Below, piece after piece: positions 7,785 through 16,271 of a stretch of DNA of 35,496 nt (positions are counted from its first letter, which is position 1; the number at the start of each line of letters is the position of its first letter). The notes under the pieces were generated by a model, which saw only the letters and a program-made list of their open reading frames with translations, had not been told where the DNA came from and made no database searches. A program made the position numbers and the translations under genes. This DNA comes from Lachnospiraceae bacterium A4. GTDB taxonomy: Bacteria; Bacillota; Clostridia; Lachnospirales; Lachnospiraceae. The DNA lies in the NCBI GenBank assembly GCA_000403215.2, contig KE159543.1, positions 27,387 through 62,882 of the forward strand, given 5' to 3'.

Positions 7785-8168
7785 ATGAAAGAACTGCCAG
7801 AAAGAATCCATGACGATACCAACGGCCTTGACTACATTCTTGTGGGTGATTATTACATTCCCGCCCTGCGGCTGACGGAGGAATCCCGCCCTATCGGGCA
7901 TTGGGGGCGCAGGCGTAAAGCCTATCTGGAAGAAGCCCGCCCCGCCCTTTATTGCAGCCTGCTGTTATCCGGGAAACTCTGGACGCACCTTGCCGACGTG
8001 GACGAGCAGGCACAGGAACGGCTTGACCTTATCATGGAGCAGATGAAAGCCGCCGAGGGCGTGACGGAGAAATTGAAAGCGGATGACCAGCTTGAATGGG
8101 TGCACCGCTGCAATTCTATCCGTAACCGGGCGGAGGAAATTATCTATGCGGAACTGGTCTATGTATAA
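7785..8168 (+). CDS. TnpV-like transposon-encoded protein
   Basis: A 127-residue protein that fits the TnpV family common at the ends of clostridial IMEs and transposons. Its role is unknown. Landmarks are the N-terminal DYILVGDYYIPALRL segment, GHWGRRRKAYLEEARPALY, and the acidic coiled-coil part ending in EWVHRCNSIRNRAEEIIYAELV. A CAGGAGGTC ribosome site lies 7 nt before the ATG. It is the first gene inside the left end of the IME and is followed by a terminator. An excisionase-like or accessory role is possible but not shown. Confidence 0.78.
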   Translation: MKELPERIHDDTNGLDYILVGDYYIPALRLTEESRPIGHWGRRRKAYLEEARPALYCSLLLSGKLWTHLADVDEQAQERLDLIMEQMKAAEGVTEKLKADDQLEWVHRCNSIRNRAEEIIYAELVYV

Positions 8169-8242
8169 TGCGGCTGGCTCCTGTCTGGAAAAAGCGGCTC
8201 TAAAGCCGGAAAATTGAACATGGGACACACGATACAGTAAAG

Positions 8243-8283
8243 AGGACTGCTAACCGGATTTTACGGGAATGGCAGCCCTTTTT
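8243..8283 (+). terminator. Terminator after the TnpV-like gene
   Basis: AGG-CTGC pairs with GCAG-CCT across one mismatch, with an inner CCG/CGG stem, followed by five T residues at 8279-8283. It lies between two convergent genes, so it should stop the rightward transcript before the antisense XRE gene. Confidence 0.55.
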
Positions 8284-8286
8284 GCG

Positions 8287-9144
8287 TCATTCTTTCGTCT
8301 TTTTCTTCCCAAACAGGGACAGCAGCTTTGATTTTCCACGCTGGCTGGAAGCTACGGGGAGCAGGGGGGATTTTTTAAACACACGGGCAAGGGTGGCACG
8401 TTCCTCTTCCGGGAGTCCCATATAATCAATGCCGAACACCCGGCAGATGGTAAACGCCCGTTTTTCGTCCGCCGTGCCTTTGTGCATGAGGGCGTCCAGC
8501 AGTATCACCGGAATGTTTCTGGCAAAATCCGCTGCGGGGGTTTCCGGCTCGGCAGTGGTCTTGTCGGATTCGTGCCGGGTGCGGAGGTCTTTTACAATCC
8601 GGTCAAGGTCATCATGGATAACATGGCTGAAAAACAGTCCCTCGCTGACCTGCCCTAATTCTAAAGTACGCATATAGAGGTCGTTTTCAGGGGGCTGCCG
8701 CTGTTCCATGACGGACTGCCTTGCTTTTTCCAGAACTAAGTTCATGTCATGGATACGCATATCCGCAATCCGGTCAATGCAGACTTCCATATCCGTCAGC
8801 AGGCGCAGGAATCCGGGATGGCAGACAAACTCGCAGAGAAGCCGGTTGTTCAGTGCGCCGCTTTTTAACAGGTCAACCGTGGAATCATTCAAGTGCAGCT
8901 CATGCAGGGCGGTGTTCGGGTGGTCCTTGTTTTCGGTCAGCCCCATGAGGTAGTCCATGGAAAGACCGTAGTATTCCGCCAGCTTTGCGAGGTTGAACGG
9001 GCTTATATCCGTGCATTTGTCGGATTCATATTTTCCCAGCGTGGCTCTTGCTATGCCTGTTGCCTTTTCCAGTTCCGCAAGCGTCATATGGCGGTTGGTT
9101 CTCTCGTCTTTCAATTTCTCCTGAAGCGTCAGTTTTATATACAT
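8287..9144 (-). CDS. XRE-family transcriptional regulator
   Basis: A 285-residue regulator. The N-terminal XRE helix-turn-helix spans about residues 15-70 (MTLAELEKATGIARATLGKYE, then FNLAKLAEYYGLSMDYLMGL). It is followed by a long helical domain of unknown ligand and a very basic tail (GKSKLLSLFGKKKTKE). The ATG at 9142-9144 is used because GAGAGGAGG precedes it, although the frame stays open further upstream. It is divergent from the relaxase-side genes and has an extended -10 promoter plus AT-rich direct repeats just upstream. Control of excision or mobilisation genes is likely but inferred. Confidence 0.85.
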   Translation of the reverse strand: MYIKLTLQEKLKDERTNRHMTLAELEKATGIARATLGKYESDKCTDISPFNLAKLAEYYGLSMDYLMGLTENKDHPNTALHELHLNDSTVDLLKSGALNNRLLCEFVCHPGFLRLLTDMEVCIDRIADMRIHDMNLVLEKARQSVMEQRQPPENDLYMRTLELGQVSEGLFFSHVIHDDLDRIVKDLRTRHESDKTTAEPETPAADFARNIPVILLDALMHKGTADEKRAFTICRVFGIDYMGLPEEERATLARVFKKSPLLPVASSQRGKSKLLSLFGKKKTKE

Positions 9145-9177
9145 TGCGCCCCTCCTCTCAAAACAGGGTTCGTGACC

Positions 9178-9233
9178 ATTATAGCACAGGGCATTTCCGA
9201 AAGCGTGGAAATTTTGCGCTTTTGGGAAATTTT
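9178..9233 (-). promoter_or_regulatory. Extended -10 promoter and possible operator of the XRE gene
   Basis: On the minus strand TGCTATAAT (9186 to 9178) is a perfect extended -10 box, 34 bp before the start codon. Just upstream, GGAAATTTT occurs at 9207-9215 and 9225-9233, 18 bp apart. The second copy extends to the near palindrome GGAAATTTTCC. These would suit autoregulation by the XRE protein. No convincing -35 box is seen. Confidence 0.45.
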
Positions 9234-9458
9234 CCAGCCTTTCGGACATACGGGGGAAGCCGGTTTATTTTGATAAGATTTCAGTGTCACAGGGACATTG
9301 AAAACAGAATGACCGGCTGCAAGTGATACCGTTCCCGGAGAAGTAGTGCCATGACAGGAGCATACCAAAGGAACGGAAAACGCTGGGGTGATTCCGGGCA
9401 GGAACGGATTGCAGGCAAAACGGCAGGGAAACAAAATATCAATTATGGAGGAAGGAAC

Positions 9459-9749
9459 ATGAAGTTAAGCATTGAGGAAAAGAAGATTTTATATGCCTTT
9501 GGGTGCGGGAGCCATGAGAACACCGTCCGCAGGCTGAAATGGGTCACTGCCCTGACGGTGGATGAAAAGGTGAAACGCCGGGTGCTGTGCCTGGCAAGGA
9601 AGCTGGATGACGGCGGAGCCGGGGAATGGTATCCCTGTTTTTACCGCCATCTCCGTTTGGAAATGGAAAGTTATTTTGAAGCAAAGAAGCATATCCGCAT
9701 GGTGGAAAAAAGCACAGACTGGGAGGAAGTTTATGGGAAAGCCGTCTAA
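9459..9749 (+). CDS. Small hypothetical IME protein
   Basis: A 96-residue, mostly helical protein of unknown function (MKLSIEEKKILYAFGCG, then NTVRRLKWVTALTVDEKVKRRV, then FYRHLRLEMESYFEAKKHIRM). TGGAGGAAGG precedes the ATG at 9459. Upstream in-frame codons lack a ribosome site. It overlaps the next gene by 17 bp, so the two are probably translated together as the first genes of the mobilisation operon. Confidence 0.7.
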   Translation: MKLSIEEKKILYAFGCGSHENTVRRLKWVTALTVDEKVKRRVLCLARKLDDGGAGEWYPCFYRHLRLEMESYFEAKKHIRMVEKSTDWEEVYGKAV

Positions 9750-10038
9750 GTATGAAAAGGAAACTATCGTAAATTTCAACGAGGGTGAGAAGGAAGCCAG
9801 TATTTACACATTCAATGCGGACTTGAAGCGGCGGCTGGCGGAGTTCAGCAAAAAATATCCGCTCCTGTGCCGTTTGGAGAAGTCCATGCCGGAGGGGAGC
9901 GTGACTTATGTTCTGGATAAGTCCCGGCTGTCTATCCGGCTGGTTCCGCCTTACAGTGAGGAACGGCGGGCGGCGGCGAGGGCATACGCCAGAGAACACG
10001 GCTTCAAGCCCTTGCCAGGCGGGAAGGATATTGCCTGA
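9733..10038 (+). CDS. Small IME protein related to the ICE protein at 29514
   Basis: A 101-residue protein. It shares an order of motifs with the 93-residue product at 29514: an ET-x-(6)-E-x-x-A opening, an E/AEFSKKYP-like helix, a variable strand, then PYSE-(E/K)-RR-x-A and a closing (H/A)GFKP or GYKP. The function is unknown. In both elements a CHC2 zinc-finger gene follows downstream. GGGAGGAAG precedes the ATG at 9733. Confidence 0.75.
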   Translation: MGKPSKYEKETIVNFNEGEKEASIYTFNADLKRRLAEFSKKYPLLCRLEKSMPEGSVTYVLDKSRLSIRLVPPYSEERRAAARAYAREHGFKPLPGGKDIA

Positions 10039-10529
10039 TTTGGGGGCGTTTTACGGTCAAAACAACGGGTGCGGAGCCGGTATTTTCCCCGTGGTTCACG
10101 GTGGAGGTATCAGACATCAGGGAAGCCCCGGACGGCGGAAATGCCTGTTTTGGGCGTGTTTTTCCGGCTGTCATGGGGCATGGCTTGGGTTTCTGTGGGA
10201 AATCAGAACGAGCGCGGCGCGTTCTGATTTTCTGATACGGAAAAAGGGAGCCGTCTTTGACGTGGGCGGGCGCAGCGACTCACGTTGGCGGCAACCTTTT
10301 ATGCGGGGTACAGGGGCGCAGCAGCCCTGTTGGGGTCAAGGGGCAACGCCCATTGGCGGGTTAAGGGCGGCAGTCCTTATCGGGTCAAGGGTGAAACGCC
10401 TTGCCCAGCTAGAGTTGATGCCTGCGTCAACTCGTACTGGGTATTACCTGACGCAAGCCCCGCAGGTTCGGCAGCTCCGCAGCCCTCCCGCCAGCCGGGG
10501 AATCTTGAAAAAGGAAGGAGGATTTGGCA
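10039..10529 (+). other. Gene-free region before the relaxase, candidate oriT
   Basis: No credible gene lies in these 491 bp. The region holds a perfect 10-bp inverted repeat, AATCAGAACG (10201-10210) with CGTTCTGATT (10220-10229) around a GC-rich 9-nt loop. Further on are about three degenerate repeats of roughly 24 bp (about 10333-10406), each reading GGGT(C/T)AAGGG followed by a short hairpin with CCC/CCTT. oriT commonly lies just upstream of a Mob_Pre relaxase gene, so this is the best place for it. No nic sequence was recognised. Confidence 0.4.
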
Positions 10530-11918
10530 TTGAAACTGACACGGCACAACGGACGCTCCGGCAAAAACGGCACGTACAACCCACGCCACAATGACCGCCG
10601 CTTTGACCTGAATAACAGCAGCCATATTGATTCGGAGCGGGCAAAGAAAAACGTGTACTGGGACTGTTACCGGGGCTATACCACCGCCGGGAGCCGGGAG
10701 GATTCCTCCCAGCCGGATTTCAGCTTTGAGCAGATAGAACTGGCTTATTACACCGAGAATTATTCGGATTTCATTGAAGCCCAGAACGCAAGGAACGAGA
10801 AGAACCGGCACACGGAACGCAACCGCACGGTGGGGGATTTGTTAAAGAACAATAAGACCTGCCCGGAGGAAAGCATTTACCAGATTGGGACGGTGGAGGA
10901 ATCCGTCCCGCCGGAAACCTTGTTCCAGATTGTGAATGAGTTTTATGCAGAGTTTGACCGGCGTTTTGGTTCCCACGTGCATCTTCTGGACTGGGCGCTC
11001 CATCTGGACGAGGGGACACCGCATATCCATGAGCGCCATGTATTCGATTGCAAAAACCGGTATGGGGAGTTATGCCCCCAGCAGGAAAAGGCGTTGGAAG
11101 AACTGGGAGTGCCGCTCCCTGAACCGGATAAGAAAAAGGGAAGGGACAACAACCGCAAGCAGACTTTTGATGCGGAGTGCCGGAAGATGCTTTTCCGTAT
11201 CTGCGCCGCACATAACCTTCACTTGCAGGCAGAGCCGTCCTACGGCGGGCGGGATTATCTGGAAAAGCAGGACTTCATCATTGAAAAACAGAAGAAAATA
11301 CTCTCCGCACAGGGGGAAGCCTTGACGAAAAACACCGTAGCCATAGCGGAGCAGGAAAAGAAGTTTGATAAAGCCGCAAAAGCCGTTTCAGAAAAAGAAA
11401 AGGAACTGGAAAAGCAGGAGGGGCTGATTGCGGAAAAAGGGCGGGAACTTTCGGAAAAGCAGGCGGCACTTGCCACTGTCACCATGAAGATTGCGGACAT
11501 GGAATCGCTGGTGGAGGAAGTGGCGGACACGGCTTATGAGAAAGCCTGCGAGGTTGTGGCGGATACCGTCCGGGCGGAAACGCAGAAGGAGGACATCCGG
11601 GCGGTGGAGGATTACAAAAAGTGGCTGGCTTCGCCGGAACGGAAAGCCCCGCAGGAGAAAAGGGATTTCGCCGTGAAGTGCCTGTGTACGGTTCAGGAGC
11701 AGATAAAAAATGCGGCGCAGAAAGTGTTAAGGAAAGTCCAGTCTGCGCTCCAAAAGCCGGAGGTGAGCCGTGCAAACAAGGAGCAGATTAAAGAGAAGGC
11801 AAGGGAATCCATGAAGGACAGGCTCGCAAGGGGGAAAATAGAAGCTGACCGGGTGAACCGGGAGCGCATGGAGCGCAGGAACATAAGGGCAGCAACAAAA
11901 AAAGATATGGAGATTTGA
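10530..11918 (+). CDS. MobV (Mob/Pre) family relaxase
   Basis: A 462-residue relaxase that would nick oriT and carry the strand during mobilisation. The family's metal-binding motif is clear: HLDEGTPHIH at residues 158-167. The N-terminal part (RHNGRSGKNGTYNPRHNDR) is the likely DNA-contact region. After residue 250 the protein is a long Glu/Lys/Gln-rich coiled coil, as in other clostridial Mob_Pre proteins. The TTG at 10530 lies 8 nt after GGAAGGAGG. A TTG two codons upstream is too close to the ribosome site. The gene reaches within 60 bp of the CHC2 gene. It should act with an ICE-encoded coupling protein, because the IME has none. Confidence 0.88.
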   Translation: MKLTRHNGRSGKNGTYNPRHNDRRFDLNNSSHIDSERAKKNVYWDCYRGYTTAGSREDSSQPDFSFEQIELAYYTENYSDFIEAQNARNEKNRHTERNRTVGDLLKNNKTCPEESIYQIGTVEESVPPETLFQIVNEFYAEFDRRFGSHVHLLDWALHLDEGTPHIHERHVFDCKNRYGELCPQQEKALEELGVPLPEPDKKKGRDNNRKQTFDAECRKMLFRICAAHNLHLQAEPSYGGRDYLEKQDFIIEKQKKILSAQGEALTKNTVAIAEQEKKFDKAAKAVSEKEKELEKQEGLIAEKGRELSEKQAALATVTMKIADMESLVEEVADTAYEKACEVVADTVRAETQKEDIRAVEDYKKWLASPERKAPQEKRDFAVKCLCTVQEQIKNAAQKVLRKVQSALQKPEVSRANKEQIKEKARESMKDRLARGKIEADRVNRERMERRNIRAATKKDMEI

Positions 11919-11977
11919 AGCATTTGCTTTCCGCTGTGGAAATGGCAGATGCTTTTTTATTTCCGGGAAGGGACGGT

Positions 11978-12604
11978 ATGAATGTATTTGAAGCAGTAAA
12001 GGAAAATGTAACGGCAAGGCAGGCGGCGGAAATGTACGGCATCCGGGTGAACCGGAACGGCATGGCGTGCTGCCCTTTCCATGATGACAGGAATCCCAGC
12101 TTGAAGGTGGATAAGCGGTTCCATTGCTTCGGCTGCCAGGCGGACGGGGACGTGATTGACTTTGTGGCAAGGCTTTATGGGCTGCCCGGTCTGGAAGCGG
12201 CGAAAAAGCTGGCTGCGGATTTTGGAATCCCTTATGAGAGCCGGGGGCGGGCTTCCCCGAAGCCAGCCAGACGGAGCGTGTCGGCGGAACTGCGGTTCTT
12301 GCAGGCACAGCAGAAATGCTTCCGGGTGCTTAGTGATTATCTCCGCCTGTTGGAGCATTGGGGAACGGCCTATGCGCCCAAATCGCCGGAGGACGGCTGG
12401 AACCCGCTGTTCGTGGAAGCCATGCAGAAGCGGGAGTATGTGGGTTATCTTTTAGACACACTGCTGACCGGGACAGTGGAGGAAAAAGCCGCCGTCATCA
12501 CGGGGCATGGGAAGGAGGTGGAACGGATTGAGCGGAAGGTATCAGAGTTTGCCGCCAGAGGCCAGACAAGCCGTGGAGATAGCCGCAGACAGCTTGGACG
12601 GTGA
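11978..12604 (+). CDS. CHC2 zinc-finger primase-like protein of the IME
   Basis: A 208-residue protein with a DnaG-type CHC2 zinc finger: C32, H35, C50 and C53 in CCPFHDD and FHCFGCQADGDVIDF. No TOPRIM catalytic core follows, so it is not a full primase. It may load or regulate one, or work with the VapE-like ATPase whose gene overlaps it by 77 bp. It aligns over its whole length with the N-terminal third of the ICE protein at 29798 (NGMACCPFHDDR, DGDVIDF, HPLFVEAL-like segments). The ATG at 11978 follows GGGAAGGGA. An upstream in-frame start would overlap the relaxase gene. Confidence 0.82.
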   Translation: MNVFEAVKENVTARQAAEMYGIRVNRNGMACCPFHDDRNPSLKVDKRFHCFGCQADGDVIDFVARLYGLPGLEAAKKLAADFGIPYESRGRASPKPARRSVSAELRFLQAQQKCFRVLSDYLRLLEHWGTAYAPKSPEDGWNPLFVEAMQKREYVGYLLDTLLTGTVEEKAAVITGHGKEVERIERKVSEFAARGQTSRGDSRRQLGR

Positions 12605-13952
12605 AAAGACGGTGGGGGAAGTCCGGCAGATGCTGGAAACCACGCAGAAGGGGCAGACCGCCAACACGCCGGGGAATTACAGGGCGGTGTTCCTGCATGA
12701 CCCGCTGCTTAGAGGGGCGTTCAGCAGCAACCTCCTGACTGACCGGGTTGACATTGTGAAGCCCCTTGGCTGGTATCGGGACGGGAACCGCTTGACGGAC
12801 GTGGATATCCAATATCTGGTTCTGTACTTGGAGGAACACTACGGGCTGACATCAGAGAAGCGGATTGAGGGGGCTATCAAGGTAGCCGCCAATGAATACC
12901 GGTATCACCCTGTCCGTGATTACCTGAACAGCCTGCAATGGGACGGGACGGAGCGGGTGCGCTATGCCCTGCGCCATTTCCTCGGTGCGGAGGTGAGCGA
13001 TTACAATTACGAAGTCCTCCTGCTGTTCATGCTGGGGGCGGTGGCACGGGTATTCAAGCCGGGGACAAAGTTTGAGGTCATGCTCTGTCTGGTGGGCGGT
13101 CAGGGAGCCGGGAAGTCCACCTTCTTCCGGTTCCTTGCTGTCCGTGATGAGTGGTTTTCCGATGACCTGCGGAAGTTAGACGATGATAACGTATACCGGA
13201 AGCTGCAAGGGCATTGGATTATTGAAATGTCGGAGATGATTGCCACGGCGAACGCAAAGAGCATTGAGGATATTAAGTCCTTTTTGAGCCGCCAGAAGGA
13301 AACCTACAAAGCCCCTTATGAAGTCCACCCAAAAGACCACAAGCGGCAGTGCGTGTTTGCCGGGACTTCCAACACGCTGGACTTCCTGCCCCTTGACCGA
13401 ACCGGGAACCGGCGTTTCCTGCCGGTGCAGGTGCAGGCGGAAGCGGCGGAGGTTCACATTCTGGAAGATGAAGCCGCTTCCAGAGCCTATATCGGGCAGA
13501 TGTGGGCGGAGGTCATGGAGGTTTACCGGAAGGGGGATGCAAAGCTGAAATTAAGCCCGGCAATGGAACGGTATCTGAAAGAACACCAACGGTCATTCAT
13601 GCCAGAGGACACCCTCGCCACCCAAATTCTGAACTTTTTGGACGGGTACGGTGGGAAGATGGTATGCTCCCTGCAAATCTACCATGAAGGGCTGGGACAC
13701 CCGGCTCATGAGGAACCGAAGCAGTATGATATTCGTGATATTAATTCCATTATGAAGAACTATGCGGCGGGCTGGAAAGCCTTTGAAAATCCACGGCATT
13801 TCCCGCCGCCCTATAACCGGCAGAAGGGCTGGGAACGGGCTGAGCCGCCTGACAACGGAGGTCATGGAGAATCGGGTTTCCAGCCTTTGCCCGAAGGGGA
13901 AGCCGTCCAGCTTGGGCTGCCAAAGGAATGGCTGGAAGGGGGAAAGCCATAG
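12528..13952 (+). CDS. VapE/VirE-type P-loop ATPase of the IME replication module
   Basis: A 474-residue virulence-associated-E family protein, an SF3-like helicase-type ATPase found in phage satellites and IMEs. The P-loop GGQGAGKST is at 190-198. WIIEMSEM (about 230) fits Walker B. The sensor-type segment CVFAGTSN followed by RTGNRRFLPV is typical of the family. Residues 1-130 form the usual N-terminal cap and the end is Pro/Gly-rich. The TTG at 12528 is chosen because AAGGAGG (12512-12518) lies 9 nt upstream. The repeat region follows directly, suggesting a replication unit of primase-like protein, helicase and origin. Confidence 0.85.
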   Translation: MSGRYQSLPPEARQAVEIAADSLDGEKTVGEVRQMLETTQKGQTANTPGNYRAVFLHDPLLRGAFSSNLLTDRVDIVKPLGWYRDGNRLTDVDIQYLVLYLEEHYGLTSEKRIEGAIKVAANEYRYHPVRDYLNSLQWDGTERVRYALRHFLGAEVSDYNYEVLLLFMLGAVARVFKPGTKFEVMLCLVGGQGAGKSTFFRFLAVRDEWFSDDLRKLDDDNVYRKLQGHWIIEMSEMIATANAKSIEDIKSFLSRQKETYKAPYEVHPKDHKRQCVFAGTSNTLDFLPLDRTGNRRFLPVQVQAEAAEVHILEDEAASRAYIGQMWAEVMEVYRKGDAKLKLSPAMERYLKEHQRSFMPEDTLATQILNFLDGYGGKMVCSLQIYHEGLGHPAHEEPKQYDIRDINSIMKNYAAGWKAFENPRHFPPPYNRQKGWERAEPPDNGGHGESGFQPLPEGEAVQLGLPKEWLEGGKP

Positions 13953-14153
13953 CCGGTTGTCGGCTGGTTGCCCCTCCCGTTGTCAAGCCCGTTGCCGGGA
14001 AGCCGCCTGACAAATGCCGTTTTTCAGGGCTTTTTCTTTCCCTGACAACGAAAGCAACGGAAAAACAGAAAGAAAATCAATCAGAACAGAAAACGGAAAG
14101 CCGGGTTTTGAGTGCGGAGTTTTTTAACGTCCGTTGTCAGCCCCCGTTGTCAG
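13850..14153 (+). repeat. Iteron-like CCGTTGTCA boxes, candidate IME origin
   Basis: Copies of CCGTTGTCA or its reverse complement occur at 13850-13858 (reverse), 13977-13985, 14043-14050 (reverse, 8 of 9), 14131-14139 and 14144-14152. Partial CCGTTG/CAACGG boxes lie at 13989 and 14055, and a TGACAA at 14008. The last two full copies are 13 bp apart. Most lie in the gene-free gap after the VapE-like gene. The core CCGTTGTC is the same as in the ICE array at 4260-4344. Confidence 0.55.
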
Positions 14154-14230
14154 GCTCCCACCTGCCCGGCAGTCCACACTATCACACCCGGACGGAAACG
14201 CTCCGGGTATCTTTATGGAGGGAAATGCAT

Positions 14231-14404
14231 ATGGCAAAACAGGCAGATTATCTGGCGCAGAACCGGAAGGAAAATAAAAAAGTACAGTTTATCGTTTCCC
14301 GTGAGTTTGCGGGAAGCCAGACCATGCGGGAAGCCTTTGAGCAGCTTATTGAACGGCAGACCTGTGAACGGTTTGAGGAATGGCAAAAACGGCAAGCCAG
14401 CTAA
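14231..14404 (+). CDS. Small hypothetical IME protein
   Basis: A 57-residue charged, helical protein (MAKQADYLAQNRKENKKVQ and a Glu/Gln/Arg-rich second half). GGAGG lies 8 nt before the ATG at 14231. An ATG two codons earlier is too close to it. It sits between the repeat region and the recombinase gene. The size and charge suit a DNA-binding accessory protein such as a recombination directionality factor, but no family is recognised. Confidence 0.55.
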   Translation: MAKQADYLAQNRKENKKVQFIVSREFAGSQTMREAFEQLIERQTCERFEEWQKRQAS

Positions 14405-14446
14405 AGGACGGAACCGGAGAAAAAACGGAAATCCGGCATAAAACAG

Positions 14447-14475
14447 TTGAAAGAATGGCGGGGGCATGGTATTAT
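14447..14475 (+). promoter_or_regulatory. Promoter of the serine recombinase gene
   Basis: TTGAAA (14447-14452) and TATTAT (14470-14475) are separated by 17 bp, a good sigma-A-type promoter 37 bp before the recombinase ATG. The integrase could therefore be transcribed apart from the mobilisation operon. Confidence 0.6.
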
Positions 14476-14512
14476 CATAGTATCGTGTCCCTGTTCATAG
14501 AAGGAGAAGCCT

Positions 14513-16168
14513 ATGAGCAGGAAAAATCATCTATCGAATCAGAAAATAACCGCCCTCTATTGCAGGATTTCCCTTGATGACGGCAGCCAGAATGAAAGCA
14601 TGAGCATCTCGAACCAGAAACTTATGCTCAAAGATTACGCTGAAAAGAACGGTATGCCCCGGTACGAGTATTACGTGGACGACGGGTATACGGGAAGGAA
14701 TTTCAACCGCCCTTCGTTTAAGCGTCTGATTGCCGACATTGAAGCGGGGAAGGTGGGCTGCGTGATAACCAAAGACCTTTCAAGGCTTGGGAGGAACTAT
14801 ATTGAAGCGGGCAGTTATATCGAAATCTTTTTCCCGAAACACAATGTAAGGTATATAGCGGTCACGGACGGCGTGGACAGCCTGACAAGGCAGGAAATGG
14901 ACATTACGCCGTTTAAAAATATCCTGAATGATATGTACAGCCGGGATATTTCAAAGAAAGTGCTTGCCGGGCGCATGACACGCTCCCGCCAGGGGAAGTT
15001 TGGCGGCGGGCAGCCGCCCCTTGGCCTGATGCGTGACCCGGAGGAAAGGGGACACCTTATCCTTGACCCGGAAACAGCGCCTACTATCCGTAAAATCTAT
15101 GACCTTGCCTTAAACGGCTGGGGGTGTATGCGGATAGCCAAACAGCTTATGGAGGATAAAATCCCCATCACACGGGTAAAAAGCAATACGGAATGTGACG
15201 TGAATTATTATTCGTGGGGGAGCGCAAGGATTAGCCATATCCTGCGGAACCCGTTTTACAAAGGCGCACATCTTGTCTGCCGGACGCACCAGAAAGGAAT
15301 CCGCTCCAACACCTATGACATCATCCCCCGTGAGGAATGGGAAGTCCTTGAAGGCTGCCATGAAGCCATCGTAAGCCCGGAGGACTGGGAGAAGGTGCAG
15401 GAACTGATTGACCGCCGCCCTCCCATCATGGAGGGGAACGCCTGCCCCTTCTATAACCTGTTCCACGGCATTATCTACTGCGCCACCTGCGGGAAGTCCA
15501 TGCAGGTACGCTATGAGAAGGTAGGCAGAACCGGGAAGAACCGCTTTACCGGCGAGGAACGGGAGCCGATAGACAAGGCGTATTATATCTGCCAGACCTA
15601 TAACCGGCTGGGAAAAAACGCCTGCACCAGCCACAAAGTGGAAGCAAGGGATTTATATAACCTTGTATTGAAGGATATTCAGGAACTTGCGGCAATGGCG
15701 TTGAAAGACGTGGAATCGTTCTACCAGCGGATTAGCAGCCGCATGGAGCGGCGGTATCTGGCGGACGCTTCGGAGATGGAGAAGGAGCGGGAACGGCTGG
15801 AAGCAAGGAACCGGGAGATTGACGATATGTTTTTGAACCTGTATACCGACAAGGCAAAGGGAATCCTGTCGGAGCAGCGGTTTGTGAAGCTGACGGCGGC
15901 AATGGAACGGGAACAGGAGGAAAACCAGAAGCAGCTAAAAGAATTGACCCTCTCCCTGCGCCGCTCCAATGAGCAGGAAAGCGATGTCCGTACCTTTATC
16001 CGGGAAATCCGGCAGTATGCCACGATACAGGAACTGGACGAGGGTATCTTAAACCGCCTTATCAGCCGGATTCTGGTGGGTGAGGTGAAAAAGGTTGACG
16101 GGGAGAAGTTTCAGGAAATCAAAATCATTTATAACTTTGTCGGGGAGATACCGGCGGTAACAGAATAA
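14513..16168 (+). CDS. Large serine recombinase, integrase of the IME
   Basis: A complete 551-residue large serine recombinase that would catalyse integration into, and excision from, virD4. The resolvase domain has the nucleophile in YCRIS (Ser20), the arginines of LSRLGR (about 89-94) and the DDGYTGRNFNRP segment. The recombinase domain follows, then a zinc ribbon (CATCGKS near 322 with CQTY and CTSH further on), then a long Glu/Arg coiled coil of the kind that controls synapsis, ending KKVDGEKFQEIKIIYNF. GAAGGAG is 8 nt before the ATG. A related but truncated recombinase lies at 248-1474. Unlike many such genes it is about 2.8 kb from the nearest element end, because the cargo operon lies outside it. 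Confidence 0.93.
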   Translation: MSRKNHLSNQKITALYCRISLDDGSQNESMSISNQKLMLKDYAEKNGMPRYEYYVDDGYTGRNFNRPSFKRLIADIEAGKVGCVITKDLSRLGRNYIEAGSYIEIFFPKHNVRYIAVTDGVDSLTRQEMDITPFKNILNDMYSRDISKKVLAGRMTRSRQGKFGGGQPPLGLMRDPEERGHLILDPETAPTIRKIYDLALNGWGCMRIAKQLMEDKIPITRVKSNTECDVNYYSWGSARISHILRNPFYKGAHLVCRTHQKGIRSNTYDIIPREEWEVLEGCHEAIVSPEDWEKVQELIDRRPPIMEGNACPFYNLFHGIIYCATCGKSMQVRYEKVGRTGKNRFTGEEREPIDKAYYICQTYNRLGKNACTSHKVEARDLYNLVLKDIQELAAMALKDVESFYQRISSRMERRYLADASEMEKERERLEARNREIDDMFLNLYTDKAKGILSEQRFVKLTAAMEREQEENQKQLKELTLSLRRSNEQESDVRTFIREIRQYATIQELDEGILNRLISRILVGEVKKVDGEKFQEIKIIYNFVGEIPAVTE

Positions 16169-16176
16169 CGGCAATG

Positions 16177-16211
16177 CCCTTCTCTCTTTTTGGGGGAAGG
16201 GTTTTCTTTTT
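16177..16211 (+). terminator. Terminator after the serine recombinase gene
   Basis: CCCTTC (16177-16182) pairs with GAAGGG (16196-16201), followed by TTTTCTTTTT. It lies 8 bp after the recombinase stop and separates it from the convergent cargo operon. Confidence 0.7.
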
Positions 16212-16271
16212 GCCCGTACACGAAAAAGAAGCCGGGTTCCCTATTCTCCGGCTTCCAGAAAAAACTGAGAT

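Noticed and set aside
10333-10406. CRISPR-like repeats
   Set aside because: Repeats are degenerate and adjoin directly without unique spacers, and no cas genes are near.
10285-10533. Open frame of 82 residues in the gap before the relaxase gene
   Set aside because: Composition is that of structured GC-rich repeats, there is no ribosome site, and it ends inside the relaxase start. It is treated as non-coding.
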